Assembly: GCA_024224815.1 (NCBI GenBank)
Contig: JAAENC010000894.1
Coordinates: forward strand, 45,724-109,723
Length of the DNA stretch: 64,000 nucleotides
Reading direction: 5' to 3'
DNA from: Chloroflexota bacterium
GTDB taxonomy: Bacteria > Chloroflexota > Anaerolineae > Anaerolineales > Villigracilaceae
Positions within the stretch are counted from its first letter, which is position 1. Every line of letters begins with the position of its first letter. Both the position numbers and the translations under genes were made by a program. Under the pieces are notes generated by a model. It made no database searches. It saw only the letters and a program-made list of their open reading frames with translations, and was not told the origin of the DNA. Shown here in pieces: positions 40,761-49,360 of the stretch.

Positions 40761-43280
40761 ATGCGCTTTTCGAAACTTACCATTGATGCTATTTCTTTCT
40801 GGGTTGGTGCTGCTGCGGCATCCGCTTTTTGGTTCTTGTTGAGATGGGCGCGCCCCTTATTTAAACAAGTCCGTGAAAACTGGCAAAAAGGCCGCGAAGA
40901 GGCCGCATTGCGTGATTCCAGCAATATCGAAGATACGCATCGCCAAAATATATTGAAAAAAGCACAGGGTATGCATCTTGCTGCCCCCCTTTTCTCTCTT
41001 GAAGAAATCCTTATCGAACCAAAGCTGGTGGCTCCACCTCCGCAACTAGAGCCGGGCAGCGAATTTGTTGCGCAAGACCAAACCAGTCTTACAGTCCCCT
41101 ATCTCCTCCAAGATTCTACTTTCTCTTCCTTTTACGGAACAGAAACACTCACTATTCCCGAGGCTCTCTCCGAAGGGGCGCATTTGGCTATTCTTGGCGA
41201 TCCCGGTATGGGAAAAAGTGTAGCCCTTGCCTATATTGCAAGTCTAATGGCTAAAAAAAATCAAGAAATGGGTGCTTTGCAAGAAGCGATTCCTTTTCTT
41301 TTGCATGTTGCTGACCTTAGCTTATCCAATAACGCTGCTCCAAAAGATATTCTTGACCCAATAAGCGAATTCTTCACAGAAGAAGCATCCTTATTCCATG
41401 GGGCGCGCTTACCAAAATTTATCCGCTTGAGCTTCAGCAGCGGACGGGCCTTGCTTTTACTTGATGGCTTAGATGAAATACCACAAGAAGAAACAGAAAA
41501 AGTTATTGGCTATTTAACGGCTTTGTTAAAAGAATACCCAACTATCCGAATTATTACGACAGCTTCACTTGAATTCTTGGGGTCGCTAAGCGCGCTTGGT
41601 TTCGCATCTCTCTCCCTAAAAGGATGGAACGACTTCGAAAGGCAAATATTTCTCAAAAAATGGGGAACTCTCTGGCAAAATTATGTCGCGCTCGAAGCAT
41701 GGGTCCAAGCTGGGCCAGAACAAGTCGAAGCAGATTTACTTAACGCTTGGCTAAGTATAGAAACTGAGAAATTTACACCACTTGAACTAACGCTCAAAAC
41801 CTGGGGAAGCTACGCAGGCGATATTCGTGGAAAAACGGCAATAGCGGCTATCGAAACACATCTGCGCCGTCTTGCGCCCGCTGATATACCTGTAGCAGCA
41901 TTAGAAGCGCTTGCCATGCAAGTCAGTCTCACTTCTCAGCCCCTTTTTAACCAAAAAAATGCAAATGCTTGGGTTAAATCCTTCGAAGCGCCAGAAGAAA
42001 TTCTTGAAAAAGGCGAAGAAGAAATAGCAGAAGAAAAAGAAAGTAAAGAAAAGGTCGCTCCAAAACGCGGATTGGTAGAAAAACTAGCACAAAGCGGTTT
42101 GCTTACACAACATCGTGATAACCAAATGCGATTTATGCATCCTGTTTTTTCCGGATTTCTCTCAGGCCGCGCTCTCAGCAACTACAGTGTAGATGAACGC
42201 CTAACAAATCAATCTCCCTGGAGCGGGAAAACACTCTCCATGCACTATATGGCTTCAAGTGGGCCAAGTAGCAACACATCTCGACTTGTCGATACCTTCC
42301 TGGGGACGCCTGATCCCATTTTAGAACGCAATCTGCTCCTGATGGGCGGATGGCTTCGAGACGCATCCCGAAAAGCATCCTGGCGCGGAAAAGTATTAAC
42401 AGCCCTTGCAAAAATACTACAAGATGACACTCAACCGCTCGGCTTACGTGGACAAATCATCACCGCTCTTGCACAGAGTAACGACCCGAGCGTTGCTGCA
42501 TTATTTAGGCAATTATTACAATCTGGCTCTGTATATATTATCCAACTCGCTGCGCTTGGCAGCGGTCTCATGCGAGATAAAAAAGCAGTTAAGCCTTTAT
42601 CCGAGACACTCGTAAAATTCCGCAACACATTTACGCTCAGCGCAGCAACATTGGCTTTGGCAGCAATAGGAACTGATGAAGCACTAAATGCGCTCGCGAC
42701 AGCTCTCATGCAAGGAGAAGAAAATCTTCGCCGCGCCGCCGCAGAAGCTTTCGCAAATCACCCATCTGAAGGTTGGGAAACGCTAAAAGAAGCCCTCGGA
42801 ATAGAAGATATTCTTGTTCGCCGCTCAGCCCTCTTTGGCTTGGCTCGCACTCAACAAGCTTGGGCAGATGAACTAATTTTACACACCCAACTCGAAGATA
42901 AAGAATGGGCTGTGCGTGATATCGCAGCTGGTATTCTTGAAAAAAGAAAAGCCCCTAACCTACGCATTCCACGGAAACTACCCTCCCCATCTGAAAACCC
43001 ATGGCTAATCGCCTTTGCTGGCCAAGAAGGAATGGGTATTTCCCCCGGTGCACCAGCCACAGAAGTCCTTATGCTAGCACTAAAGAGCGAAGATGTAGAC
43101 CAAAAACTTGCTGCGCTTGCCTATTTGCGCCGCACACCTAGCGAAGGTGTCATTAACGCCCTCTATCACAAAATGTATGGCGACAATATAGAAATGAGAG
43201 AAGCCGTCTTCCTTGCCCTTGTTGAAATTGCCGCCAGCGGCGTCAAGTTACCATCGCCACAGAGTTTTGGGCTTTCCTAA
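40761..43280 (+). CDS. Membrane-anchored NACHT-type ATPase with HEAT repeats
   Basis: The 839-residue protein has an N-terminal transmembrane helix at about 11-28, a STAND/NACHT-type NTPase and a C-terminal repeat domain. The Walker A GDPGMGKS lies at 146-153 and the Walker B ALLLLDGLDEIP near 230-241, the NACHT-like D-G-L-D-E form. A KE-rich insert sits around residues 415-435. HEAT/PBS-lyase-like repeats cover about 545-830 (ALAQSNDPSVAALFRQLL, FALAAIG-type units). Such proteins often act as ligand-triggered switches in signalling or defence; none of this is shown here. It is coupled to the zinc-ribbon gene. Confidence 0.8.
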   Translation: MRFSKLTIDAISFWVGAAAASAFWFLLRWARPLFKQVRENWQKGREEAALRDSSNIEDTHRQNILKKAQGMHLAAPLFSLEEILIEPKLVAPPPQLEPGSEFVAQDQTSLTVPYLLQDSTFSSFYGTETLTIPEALSEGAHLAILGDPGMGKSVALAYIASLMAKKNQEMGALQEAIPFLLHVADLSLSNNAAPKDILDPISEFFTEEASLFHGARLPKFIRLSFSSGRALLLLDGLDEIPQEETEKVIGYLTALLKEYPTIRIITTASLEFLGSLSALGFASLSLKGWNDFERQIFLKKWGTLWQNYVALEAWVQAGPEQVEADLLNAWLSIETEKFTPLELTLKTWGSYAGDIRGKTAIAAIETHLRRLAPADIPVAALEALAMQVSLTSQPLFNQKNANAWVKSFEAPEEILEKGEEEIAEEKESKEKVAPKRGLVEKLAQSGLLTQHRDNQMRFMHPVFSGFLSGRALSNYSVDERLTNQSPWSGKTLSMHYMASSGPSSNTSRLVDTFLGTPDPILERNLLLMGGWLRDASRKASWRGKVLTALAKILQDDTQPLGLRGQIITALAQSNDPSVAALFRQLLQSGSVYIIQLAALGSGLMRDKKAVKPLSETLVKFRNTFTLSAATLALAAIGTDEALNALATALMQGEENLRRAAAEAFANHPSEGWETLKEALGIEDILVRRSALFGLARTQQAWADELILHTQLEDKEWAVRDIAAGILEKRKAPNLRIPRKLPSPSENPWLIAFAGQEGMGISPGAPATEVLMLALKSEDVDQKLAALAYLRRTPSEGVINALYHKMYGDNIEMREAVFLALVEIAASGVKLPSPQSFGLS

Positions 43281-43313
43281 AAGAAAATTTATCAAAAAAT
43301 TTTATTCAATCAT

Positions 43314-43339
43314 CCCTGCTCTGAGCGGGGACTTTTTTT
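43314..43339 (+). terminator. Rho-independent terminator
   Basis: A 7-bp stem (CCCTGCT with AGCGGGG, one G-T pair) is followed by seven T's, after the NACHT-HEAT gene and just before ssnA. Confidence 0.75.
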
Positions 43340-43352
43340 CCAGGAGAATACA

Positions 43353-44693
43353 ATGCTGATTACCAATGCAAACTTGATCACTTGGGGTACTGAAAATAAA
43401 ATCCTTCATGGATATTCTATCTACATCAAAGGGGATAAAATTGCCGACATCGCTCCTGACCCTGAGCTTGCGGAGCGTTACCCAAACGCGACTCGCGTAG
43501 ATGCACGTGGTCAGTTCGTGATGCCTGGAAACATCTGCGGGCATACACATTTTTACGGCGCTTTCGCCCGTGGAATGGGTATCCCCGGAGATGCGCCAAA
43601 AGACTTTCCCCAAATTCTCGATAAACTCTGGTGGAATCTTGATAAAGCCCTCAACGAAGACGATGTTCGCGCATCGGCATTAGTTTGTTTAGTAGATGCA
43701 ATTAAACACGGCACAACAACATTAATCGACCACCATGCTTCCCCCAATTTTATTGATGGTTCTCTCGATGTGGTTGCAGATGCAGTCACCAAGTCTGGGT
43801 TAAGAGCATCGCTTTGTTATGAAGTTACAGATCGAGATGGAGAAGCGAAAATGCAGGCAGGTGTTCGAGAAAATGTTCGCTTTATTAAACGGATGCAAGC
43901 CGAGAGCGACGCGCGTCTCGCCGCGAGCTTTGGTCTGCATGCGAGCTTAACTTTATCTGAATCCACATTAGATTTTTGCAAAGAATCCATCCCTGAAGGG
44001 AGCGGATTCCACATCCACGCCGCAGAAGGTTTGGCAGATCAAGACGATAGCTTGGCAAAATCCGGTTTGCGTGTAATGGACCGTTTGAATAAACACGGCA
44101 TTTTAGGCCCCAAAAGCATCGCCGCGCACGCTATCCATGTGGATGCCGCTGAAATCCAAACTTTGGCAGATACAGGCACGTGGGTGACGCACCAACCACG
44201 CTCAAATATGAATAACGCTGTGGGCGTTTCACCTGTTGAATCATTATTGCGCGCAGGCGTAAAAGTTGGTTTGGGCAATGATGGTTTCTCGAACACAATG
44301 TGGGACGAGTGGAAAGCAACTTATTTGCTGCATAAATCGGCAAATGGCGATCCGCGCCGAATGGGCGGTTATACCGTAAAAGAAATGGCGATAGAAAATA
44401 ACGCTGCGCTGGCAAAAACCTTCTTCCCCGATGCACCGCTGGCAGAAATTAGTGTGGGCGCATTCGCCGATTTGATCTTTGTCGATTATCACCCCTTCAC
44501 CGATTTGAACGCTGGAAATCTCCCTTGGCATATTCTCTTTGGCTTCAACGAGAGCATGGTCACAACAACCATTGTTGGTGGTGAAATGTTGATGAAAGAC
44601 CGCGAATTACTCACGCTAGACGAAGAAGAAATTGCCGCGAAAACGAGAGAGTTTTCGGCAAAAACGTGGAAGCGCTATCAAGAGATGTTTTAG
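43353..44693 (+). CDS. ssnA: SsnA-type aminohydrolase
   Basis: The 446-residue amidohydrolase has the N-terminal metal motif GHTHFYGAFARG, a mid-domain HGTTTLIDHHASPNF with further metal histidines, and late HIHAAEGL, AHAIHVDAAE and LGNDGFSN motifs of the ATZ/TRZ deaminase group. The wording around CGHTHFYGAFARGMGIP and DLIFVDYHPFTDLNAGN matches SsnA. SsnA is linked in other bacteria to purine or selenium-molybdenum hydroxylase clusters, but the substrate is unsure. GGAG precedes the ATG. Confidence 0.88.
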   Translation: MLITNANLITWGTENKILHGYSIYIKGDKIADIAPDPELAERYPNATRVDARGQFVMPGNICGHTHFYGAFARGMGIPGDAPKDFPQILDKLWWNLDKALNEDDVRASALVCLVDAIKHGTTTLIDHHASPNFIDGSLDVVADAVTKSGLRASLCYEVTDRDGEAKMQAGVRENVRFIKRMQAESDARLAASFGLHASLTLSESTLDFCKESIPEGSGFHIHAAEGLADQDDSLAKSGLRVMDRLNKHGILGPKSIAAHAIHVDAAEIQTLADTGTWVTHQPRSNMNNAVGVSPVESLLRAGVKVGLGNDGFSNTMWDEWKATYLLHKSANGDPRRMGGYTVKEMAIENNAALAKTFFPDAPLAEISVGAFADLIFVDYHPFTDLNAGNLPWHILFGFNESMVTTTIVGGEMLMKDRELLTLDEEEIAAKTREFSAKTWKRYQEMF

Positions 44694-44740
44694 AAGGAGC
44701 TAATCCACAGATTTAGAATCTATCCTAAAAATGAGTAAAA

Positions 44741-44855
44741 CAGTGCATTGCATCCAAATGGATGCGTTGCACTGTGGGTCTTAGAGGAAATAATGACCTA
44801 AATAAATCCGAATTGCAACGCACTTTCCGCTCCGCTACAAGTGCAATGCAATTCT
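44741..44855. repeat. Family-A double-hairpin repeat, copy 2
   Basis: The element aligns end to end with the copy at 32694: arms CAGTGCATTGCATCC and GGATGCGTTGCACTG, then TTGCAACGCACTT and AAGTGCAATGCAATTCTT. The middle is variable, as expected for a structured mobile repeat. It lies between ssnA and the F420:NADP reductase gene. Confidence 0.9.
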
Positions 44856-44893
44856 TTACCGTTATTTTTAGAATCTGTTCCGTTTGTGGATAA

Positions 44894-45565
44894 ATGGAAA
44901 TGATGACGAATTCAACACTTCACACCATCGCTGTGCTTGGCGGCACAGGCAAAGAAGGCAAGGGACTCGCTTATCGCTGGGCAAAGTCGGGATATAAAGT
45001 CATTATCGGCTCACGCACAAACGAAAAAGCGGAAGCCGCTGCATCTGATTTGAACGGAATTTTTGGTAAAGAACTTGTGAGTGGCCTTGAAAATCTTGAA
45101 GCCGCCAAAAAAGCAGATATTCTCGTTCTTACTGTACCTTATAGCGCGCATAAAGCCACGCTAGAAACGATCAAAGATGCCGCGCAAGGCAAAATCTTTG
45201 TCGATGTGACCGTACCCCTTGTCCCGCCGAAGGTGACGAAAGTACAGATGCCAGAAGCGGGCAGCGCAGCCCAAGAAGCACAAGAAGTTCTTGGCGAAAA
45301 CGTGAGTGTCGTCGCTGCGTTTCAAAATATCTCGCACGAACATCTTTTTGATGACCACGATATTAATTGCGATGTTTTGGTAACAGGAAAAGGCAAAGCT
45401 GCACGGCTTGAAGTGCTCAAGCTGGTCGAAGCGGCGGGGATGAAAGGCTGGGATGCGGGTGTAATCGAAAATGCTGCCGTTGTAGAGGGGCTAACAAGTT
45501 TGCTGATCTATATCAATAAGCAAAATAAAGTCAAATCGGCGGGCATTAAGATCACAGGTGTTTGA
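44894..45565 (+). CDS. npdG: F420H2:NADP oxidoreductase homologue
   Basis: The 223-residue protein has the motif IAVLGGTGKEGKGLAYRWAKSGY with IIGSRTNEKAE, the NADP-binding signature of NADPH-dependent F420 reductases (Fno/NpdG). It carries VLTVPYSAHKATL, VDVTVPLVPPKV and VVAAFQNISHEHL, all typical of the family. It would move hydride between F420 and NADP. This implies that the organism makes or uses F420, although no F420 synthesis gene is in the window. Start choice among ATGs at 44894-44903 is uncertain. Confidence 0.88.
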   Translation: MEMMTNSTLHTIAVLGGTGKEGKGLAYRWAKSGYKVIIGSRTNEKAEAAASDLNGIFGKELVSGLENLEAAKKADILVLTVPYSAHKATLETIKDAAQGKIFVDVTVPLVPPKVTKVQMPEAGSAAQEAQEVLGENVSVVAAFQNISHEHLFDDHDINCDVLVTGKGKAARLEVLKLVEAAGMKGWDAGVIENAAVVEGLTSLLIYINKQNKVKSAGIKITGV

Positions 45566-45619
45566 AGCACAAACTCCTTAGAATTATGAAAGCAAAAACC
45601 TGCCAAATCTGTGTAATCT

Positions 45620-46795
45620 GTGGATAATATTTTGCCAAGAAAAATCATCCATCTCGATCTAGATGCTTTTTTTTGCGCAGTAGAAGAGTTACAAGACTCT
45701 TCCTTGCGCGGAAAAGCCTTTGCCGTAGGCGGGAAACCAGAAGAACGCGGTGTTGTAGCCTCCTGTTCTTATGCGGCGCGAGCGCGCGGAATCCGCTCGG
45801 CGATGCCAATGGGGCGCGCAAAAGCCCTTTGCCCTGAGCTTTTAATTGTCCCCGCAAAACATCATTTATATAGCGAAGCATCTAAAAAAGTGATGGCATT
45901 GCTGAAAGAAGTTACTCCGCTTCTTGAGCAAATTTCTGTGGATGAAGCCTTTTTGGACGTAAGTGATCTGCCGGAAGCCGCGCAGGTGATCGGGAAACGT
46001 TTGCAAGCCCAAATCAGAAGCGAACTTCAGCTATCTTCTTCGGTGGGCATTGCTACGAATAAATTGGTCGCAAAAATCGCAAATGATGTCGGCAAAAAGG
46101 CTGCTCAACGCGGCATCTCCCCCTTTGCGCTCACAATTGTCCCAGCGGGGCAGGAGGCTAATTTCCTGTCTCCGCTACCCGTAGAAATGCTGTGGGGTGT
46201 AGGCCCGAAAACAGCGCAGAAATTGGCAGAAAGCGGTATTTATACCATCGGCGAGATCGCAAAAGTGCCAGAAACAGAGATGGCAAGGCGATTTGGTAAA
46301 CACGGGCGGGATCTATCTCGCCACGCACGCGGCATTGACACACGCCCGATCATGACTGAGCGCGAAACAAAATCGATCAGCCAAGAGACGACTTTTTTAA
46401 ACGATATAAGCAATGATAGAAAACTGGAAGAAACGCTTCGCGCGCTGACCCGAAAAGTTGCTCGGCGTTTAAGGGCTTCGGATTTGGCCGGAAGAACGGT
46501 GAAGATCAAACTCCGCTGGAGCGATTTTACGACCCTGACACGGCAGAAAACGCTCGGCACAATGTCTGATAATGAAGACGAAATCTTTGAAACAGCCCTT
46601 GCTCTGATGAAAAAACTGCGGCCATCAGGAAAAGCGGTGCGACTAATTGGCGTTGGCGTAAGCGGATTAGGGCCACCGCTGCGTCAACTCTCTTTGTGGG
46701 AAGAAGGCACAGAAAAATCACGTGAATTGGAAAAGGTTTTGGATAACCTGCACGAGCGTTTTGGAAAAAATGTCATCCAACGCGGAAAAAAGTGA
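45620..46795 (+). CDS. dinB: DNA polymerase IV (Y-family)
   Basis: The 391-residue translesion polymerase has HLDLDAFFCAVEEL (catalytic aspartates), SCSYAARARGIRSAMPMGRA, the SVDEAFLDVS active-site motif, VGIATNKLVAKIAND, a helix-hairpin-helix in LWGVGPKTAQKLAESGI, and a little-finger domain from about 235. The C-terminus ends without a typical beta-clamp motif that I can be sure of. The GTG at 45620 has no clear ribosome binding site; TTG at 45632 is an alternative. No LexA box was recognised upstream. Confidence 0.95.
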   Translation: MDNILPRKIIHLDLDAFFCAVEELQDSSLRGKAFAVGGKPEERGVVASCSYAARARGIRSAMPMGRAKALCPELLIVPAKHHLYSEASKKVMALLKEVTPLLEQISVDEAFLDVSDLPEAAQVIGKRLQAQIRSELQLSSSVGIATNKLVAKIANDVGKKAAQRGISPFALTIVPAGQEANFLSPLPVEMLWGVGPKTAQKLAESGIYTIGEIAKVPETEMARRFGKHGRDLSRHARGIDTRPIMTERETKSISQETTFLNDISNDRKLEETLRALTRKVARRLRASDLAGRTVKIKLRWSDFTTLTRQKTLGTMSDNEDEIFETALALMKKLRPSGKAVRLIGVGVSGLGPPLRQLSLWEEGTEKSRELEKVLDNLHERFGKNVIQRGKK

Positions 46796-46890
46796 GGGGA
46801 TCAAAAATTTTCCTATATTTTTATTTATTCTGGGGATAGCTTCGAGTATAATAATAAAATACCGTCCACAAAGTTCTTCGGGAGTGTTTT

Positions 46891-47520
46891 ATGGCTAGCC
46901 TAGTATCAGCAGAAGAGATTACAAAACTCTACGCGCCTTCTGCGCGGCAAGTGGAGTTTGTAGAAGTCCCCGAATATAATTTTGTGATGCTCGATGGTAT
47001 ATTAGAAGAGGGAGAAAGGCCAGCAACATCAGAATCTTTTCAAAAAGCACTAAATACACTCAACGGGATTTCCTTTACCCTTAAATTCATGTCAAAACTC
47101 AACCGAGAGAATCCGGTTGACTACAATACAATGCCCTTAGAGGCTTTATGGCATCCGAAAAATAAAGATGATTATAATGATCGCACAGGCTGGAAATGGA
47201 CGATGATGATGATGCAGCCAGCGCATATCACACACCAGATGTTTGAAAGCGCTGTTGCCAGCCTAAAGAAAAAACAAGGAGAAATTCCTTCTTTGACCCT
47301 GGCACGCTTCGAAGCGTTCGATGAGGGCCTGGCGCTACAGATTTTGCACGTTAGTTCTTTTGGGCTGATTCCAATGACAATTGACAGAATAAAAAATTTT
47401 GCAAAAGAAGAGAATTGCACGCTAAACCTTCCTTATCACGAAATATATCTCAGTGACCCTCGACACGAAAATCCTATAGAAGAACGCACCATTTTACGTT
47501 ACCCCATCAATCAAAAATGA
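46891..47520 (+). CDS. GyrI-like small-molecule-binding protein
   Basis: The 209-residue protein fits the GyrI-like/SOUL-type effector-binding family: a PSARQVEFVEVPEYNFVMLDG start, MPLEALWHPK, WKWTMMMMQPAHIT, RFEAFDEGLALQILHVS and a C-terminal PYHEIYLSDPRHENPIEERTILRYPI. Family members bind hydrophobic ligands or hydrolyse cyclopropyl toxins in some lineages. Here no DNA-binding domain is attached. GGGAG precedes the ATG. Its stop overlaps the next start by ATGA. Confidence 0.85.
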   Translation: MASLVSAEEITKLYAPSARQVEFVEVPEYNFVMLDGILEEGERPATSESFQKALNTLNGISFTLKFMSKLNRENPVDYNTMPLEALWHPKNKDDYNDRTGWKWTMMMMQPAHITHQMFESAVASLKKKQGEIPSLTLARFEAFDEGLALQILHVSSFGLIPMTIDRIKNFAKEENCTLNLPYHEIYLSDPRHENPIEERTILRYPINQK

Positions 47521-48125
47521 CCACTAAAGAAAAAAGCAAAGACATAGAAGCCGAGGGTATCCTTGTTGCAGAATACGAATATATCGCGCAAACAGCTTTT
47601 CAGGCAAATGAAGACCGTGCTCGTGTAACATCTTTTTATATTGTCAGCATCGGCAGTTTATTTGGCGCTTTTTTTGGAACCACCTTCCAGACAGATACAG
47701 AAACTCTTACCTATGCAGCTTTTGCCAGCCTATTTCTTTTTCTATCCTGGTTTGGCGTTCTTACCCTAAAACAGCTTATTCGGCTGAGAAAAGCATGGTT
47801 TGAATCTGCAAAAGCGATGAATCAGATCAAAGATTTCATCATCGAAGAAAACGAAAAGTTTAGTAAGGCTCTTCGATGGCAATCAAGCACACTGCCCAAA
47901 ATGTATAAACCCAGCAGCGTAGCATATTTACTTGCTCAGCAAGTCATTATCTTAGGCGCAATAACTTTTGGCGCCATGTTTTTCTATGCAGCGAAAGTTA
48001 TTGAAAACTTGTGCTCTATAACCTTTTTCCCTGCTTTCTTAGCCATATTATCATTGGCTGGCGGATTCTTTTTCTGGAAATACCAAATAAATCTTTATCG
48101 GAAAGAACTAAGACAAAAGAAATAA
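47517..48125 (+). CDS. Four-TM membrane protein of unknown function
   Basis: The 202-residue protein has about four transmembrane segments in two pairs: VSIGSLFGAFFGTTF with YAAFASLFLFLSWFGVLTL, and LLAQQVIILGAITFGAMFFY with ITFFPAFLAILSLAGGFFFW. The loop between pairs is helical and charged. No family is recognised. It overlaps the GyrI-like gene (ATGA), so the two are co-translated. The fluoride riboswitch of crcB begins about 40 nt after its stop. Confidence 0.65.
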   Translation: MTTKEKSKDIEAEGILVAEYEYIAQTAFQANEDRARVTSFYIVSIGSLFGAFFGTTFQTDTETLTYAAFASLFLFLSWFGVLTLKQLIRLRKAWFESAKAMNQIKDFIIEENEKFSKALRWQSSTLPKMYKPSSVAYLLAQQVIILGAITFGAMFFYAAKVIENLCSITFFPAFLAILSLAGGFFFWKYQINLYRKELRQKK

Positions 48126-48165
48126 CCCTTGCCTTCACCCTTCATCACCTTTAGAATAGTCGAAA

Positions 48166-48225
48166 TTATAGGCGATGGAGCGACATTATGTCTCTGGGCT
48201 AATACTCCACGCAAGAAATCGGAGT
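48166..48225 (+). ncRNA. Fluoride riboswitch (crcB motif)
   Basis: ATAGGCGATGGAG is the standard 5' conserved block of the crcB RNA and GCTAATACTCCACG is close to its 3' block. Stem P1 would pair GGAG (48177-48180) with CTCC (48205-48208). The middle (CGACATTATGTC) deviates from the usual pseudoknot sequence. The ACTCC strand can alternatively pair with GGAGT at 48221-48225, the ribosome binding site of crcB. This suggests translational control: fluoride stabilises P1 and frees the site. Confidence 0.8.
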
Positions 48226-48233
48226 TATAGCAC

Positions 48234-48617
48234 ATGGGCACTTTTCTTTTAATTGGGATGGGGGGATTTCTTGGCGCAATCATGCGCTACTTGCTCAGTA
48301 ATTATGTTCAAAACTGGTCAAAAATTTCGGATTTCCCAGTAGGCACGCTTGTTGTCAACTTGGTCGGCTGTCTCCTGATCGGTGCTTTAGCACAACTTGC
48401 CGAAATACGAGATATATTCACACCCGAAACCAGTTCGCTTGTTTTTTTAGGCTTTCTCGGCGCATTTACAACTTTTTCCACCTTTAGCTCTGATAGCTTC
48501 AACCTATTTCGAGAGGGCAACAATCTTCTTTTTTATCTCAATATCGGCGCAAGTGTGATTCTTGGACTTTTTGCCGTTTGGCTTGGTCGAGCACTTGTGA
48601 ATTTGGTAAGTGCCTAA
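48234..48617 (+). CDS. crcB: Fluoride channel CrcB/Fluc
   Basis: The 127-residue membrane protein has four transmembrane helices and the Fluc signature GFLGAFTTFSTFSSD with its phenylalanine box, plus GGFLGAIMRYLLSNY at the N-terminus. Fluc dimers export fluoride. The gene directly follows a fluoride riboswitch, which supports both calls. GGAG lies 9 nt before the ATG and can be masked by the riboswitch. Confidence 0.96.
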   Translation: MGTFLLIGMGGFLGAIMRYLLSNYVQNWSKISDFPVGTLVVNLVGCLLIGALAQLAEIRDIFTPETSSLVFLGFLGAFTTFSTFSSDSFNLFREGNNLLFYLNIGASVILGLFAVWLGRALVNLVSA

Positions 48618-48730
48618 TCTCCTATATACAACTTTAACAATTTTTCTTCGTAAATATAGGCAACAAATACTTAAATCAAAAAATATAGATTACAATTTGA
48701 CAGAAGTCCTAAAATAGAAAAGAAGGGAAA

Positions 48731-49345
48731 ATGAATAATCCAAGTAGTATCGAAATGATTTACTGGGCATCAACAGCGATTGGAGGAACACTCTTTGTTC
48801 TTCGCACAATTATGCTGCTCTTTGGCGGAGGTTTAAATGATGCCGATCTGGATACCAGTTTTGATGCTGACCTTTCAGGTGATATTGATGTCTCGGGCGA
48901 TATAGACGCAGATTTCGATGGCGATCATGCTGGAGCCTATGCCAGCTTCAAACTTTTATCATTGCAAGGATTAACCGCCTTTTTCATGATGTTCGGACTG
49001 GTTGGACTTGCTTTACTAAAAGCAGAACTACATGTTCTCCTAACAGTATTTGGTGGAGCCACTGCGGGCCTATTTACTGTTTGGGTAATGGGCTTAGTCT
49101 TTAGTCAAATGAAGCATCTCCAATCTGATGGGACAATTAATCTAAATAACGCTGTTGGTGAAAAAGGAACCGTCTATCTGACAATTCCTTCCAACAGCTC
49201 TGGACAAGTACAAATCACCATTCAAGGCTCCTTAAAAATCTATGATGCAATCTCTAAAAATAAAAAGAAGATAGCCACGGGGGAGAAAATCCAAGTCGTT
49301 GACAAAGCGGATGGAAACACTTTAATCGTCGAAAAAACTCAATAG
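48731..49345 (+). CDS. NfeD/YuaF-like membrane protein
   Basis: The 204-residue protein has an N-terminal transmembrane helix, an Asp/Gly-rich loop (DADLDTSFDADLSGDIDVSG, possibly calcium-binding), two more helices (FMMFGLVGLALL and LLTVFGGATAGLFTVWVMG) and a C-terminal OB-fold with NAVGEKGTVYLTIP. This is the YuaF/NfeD1b plan. Such proteins partner flotillins. AAGGGA precedes the ATG. The flotillin gene starts 15 nt after its stop. Confidence 0.85.
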   Translation: MNNPSSIEMIYWASTAIGGTLFVLRTIMLLFGGGLNDADLDTSFDADLSGDIDVSGDIDADFDGDHAGAYASFKLLSLQGLTAFFMMFGLVGLALLKAELHVLLTVFGGATAGLFTVWVMGLVFSQMKHLQSDGTINLNNAVGEKGTVYLTIPSNSSGQVQITIQGSLKIYDAISKNKKKIATGEKIQVVDKADGNTLIVEKTQ

Positions 49346-49360
49346 TTTCAGGAGAATAAT

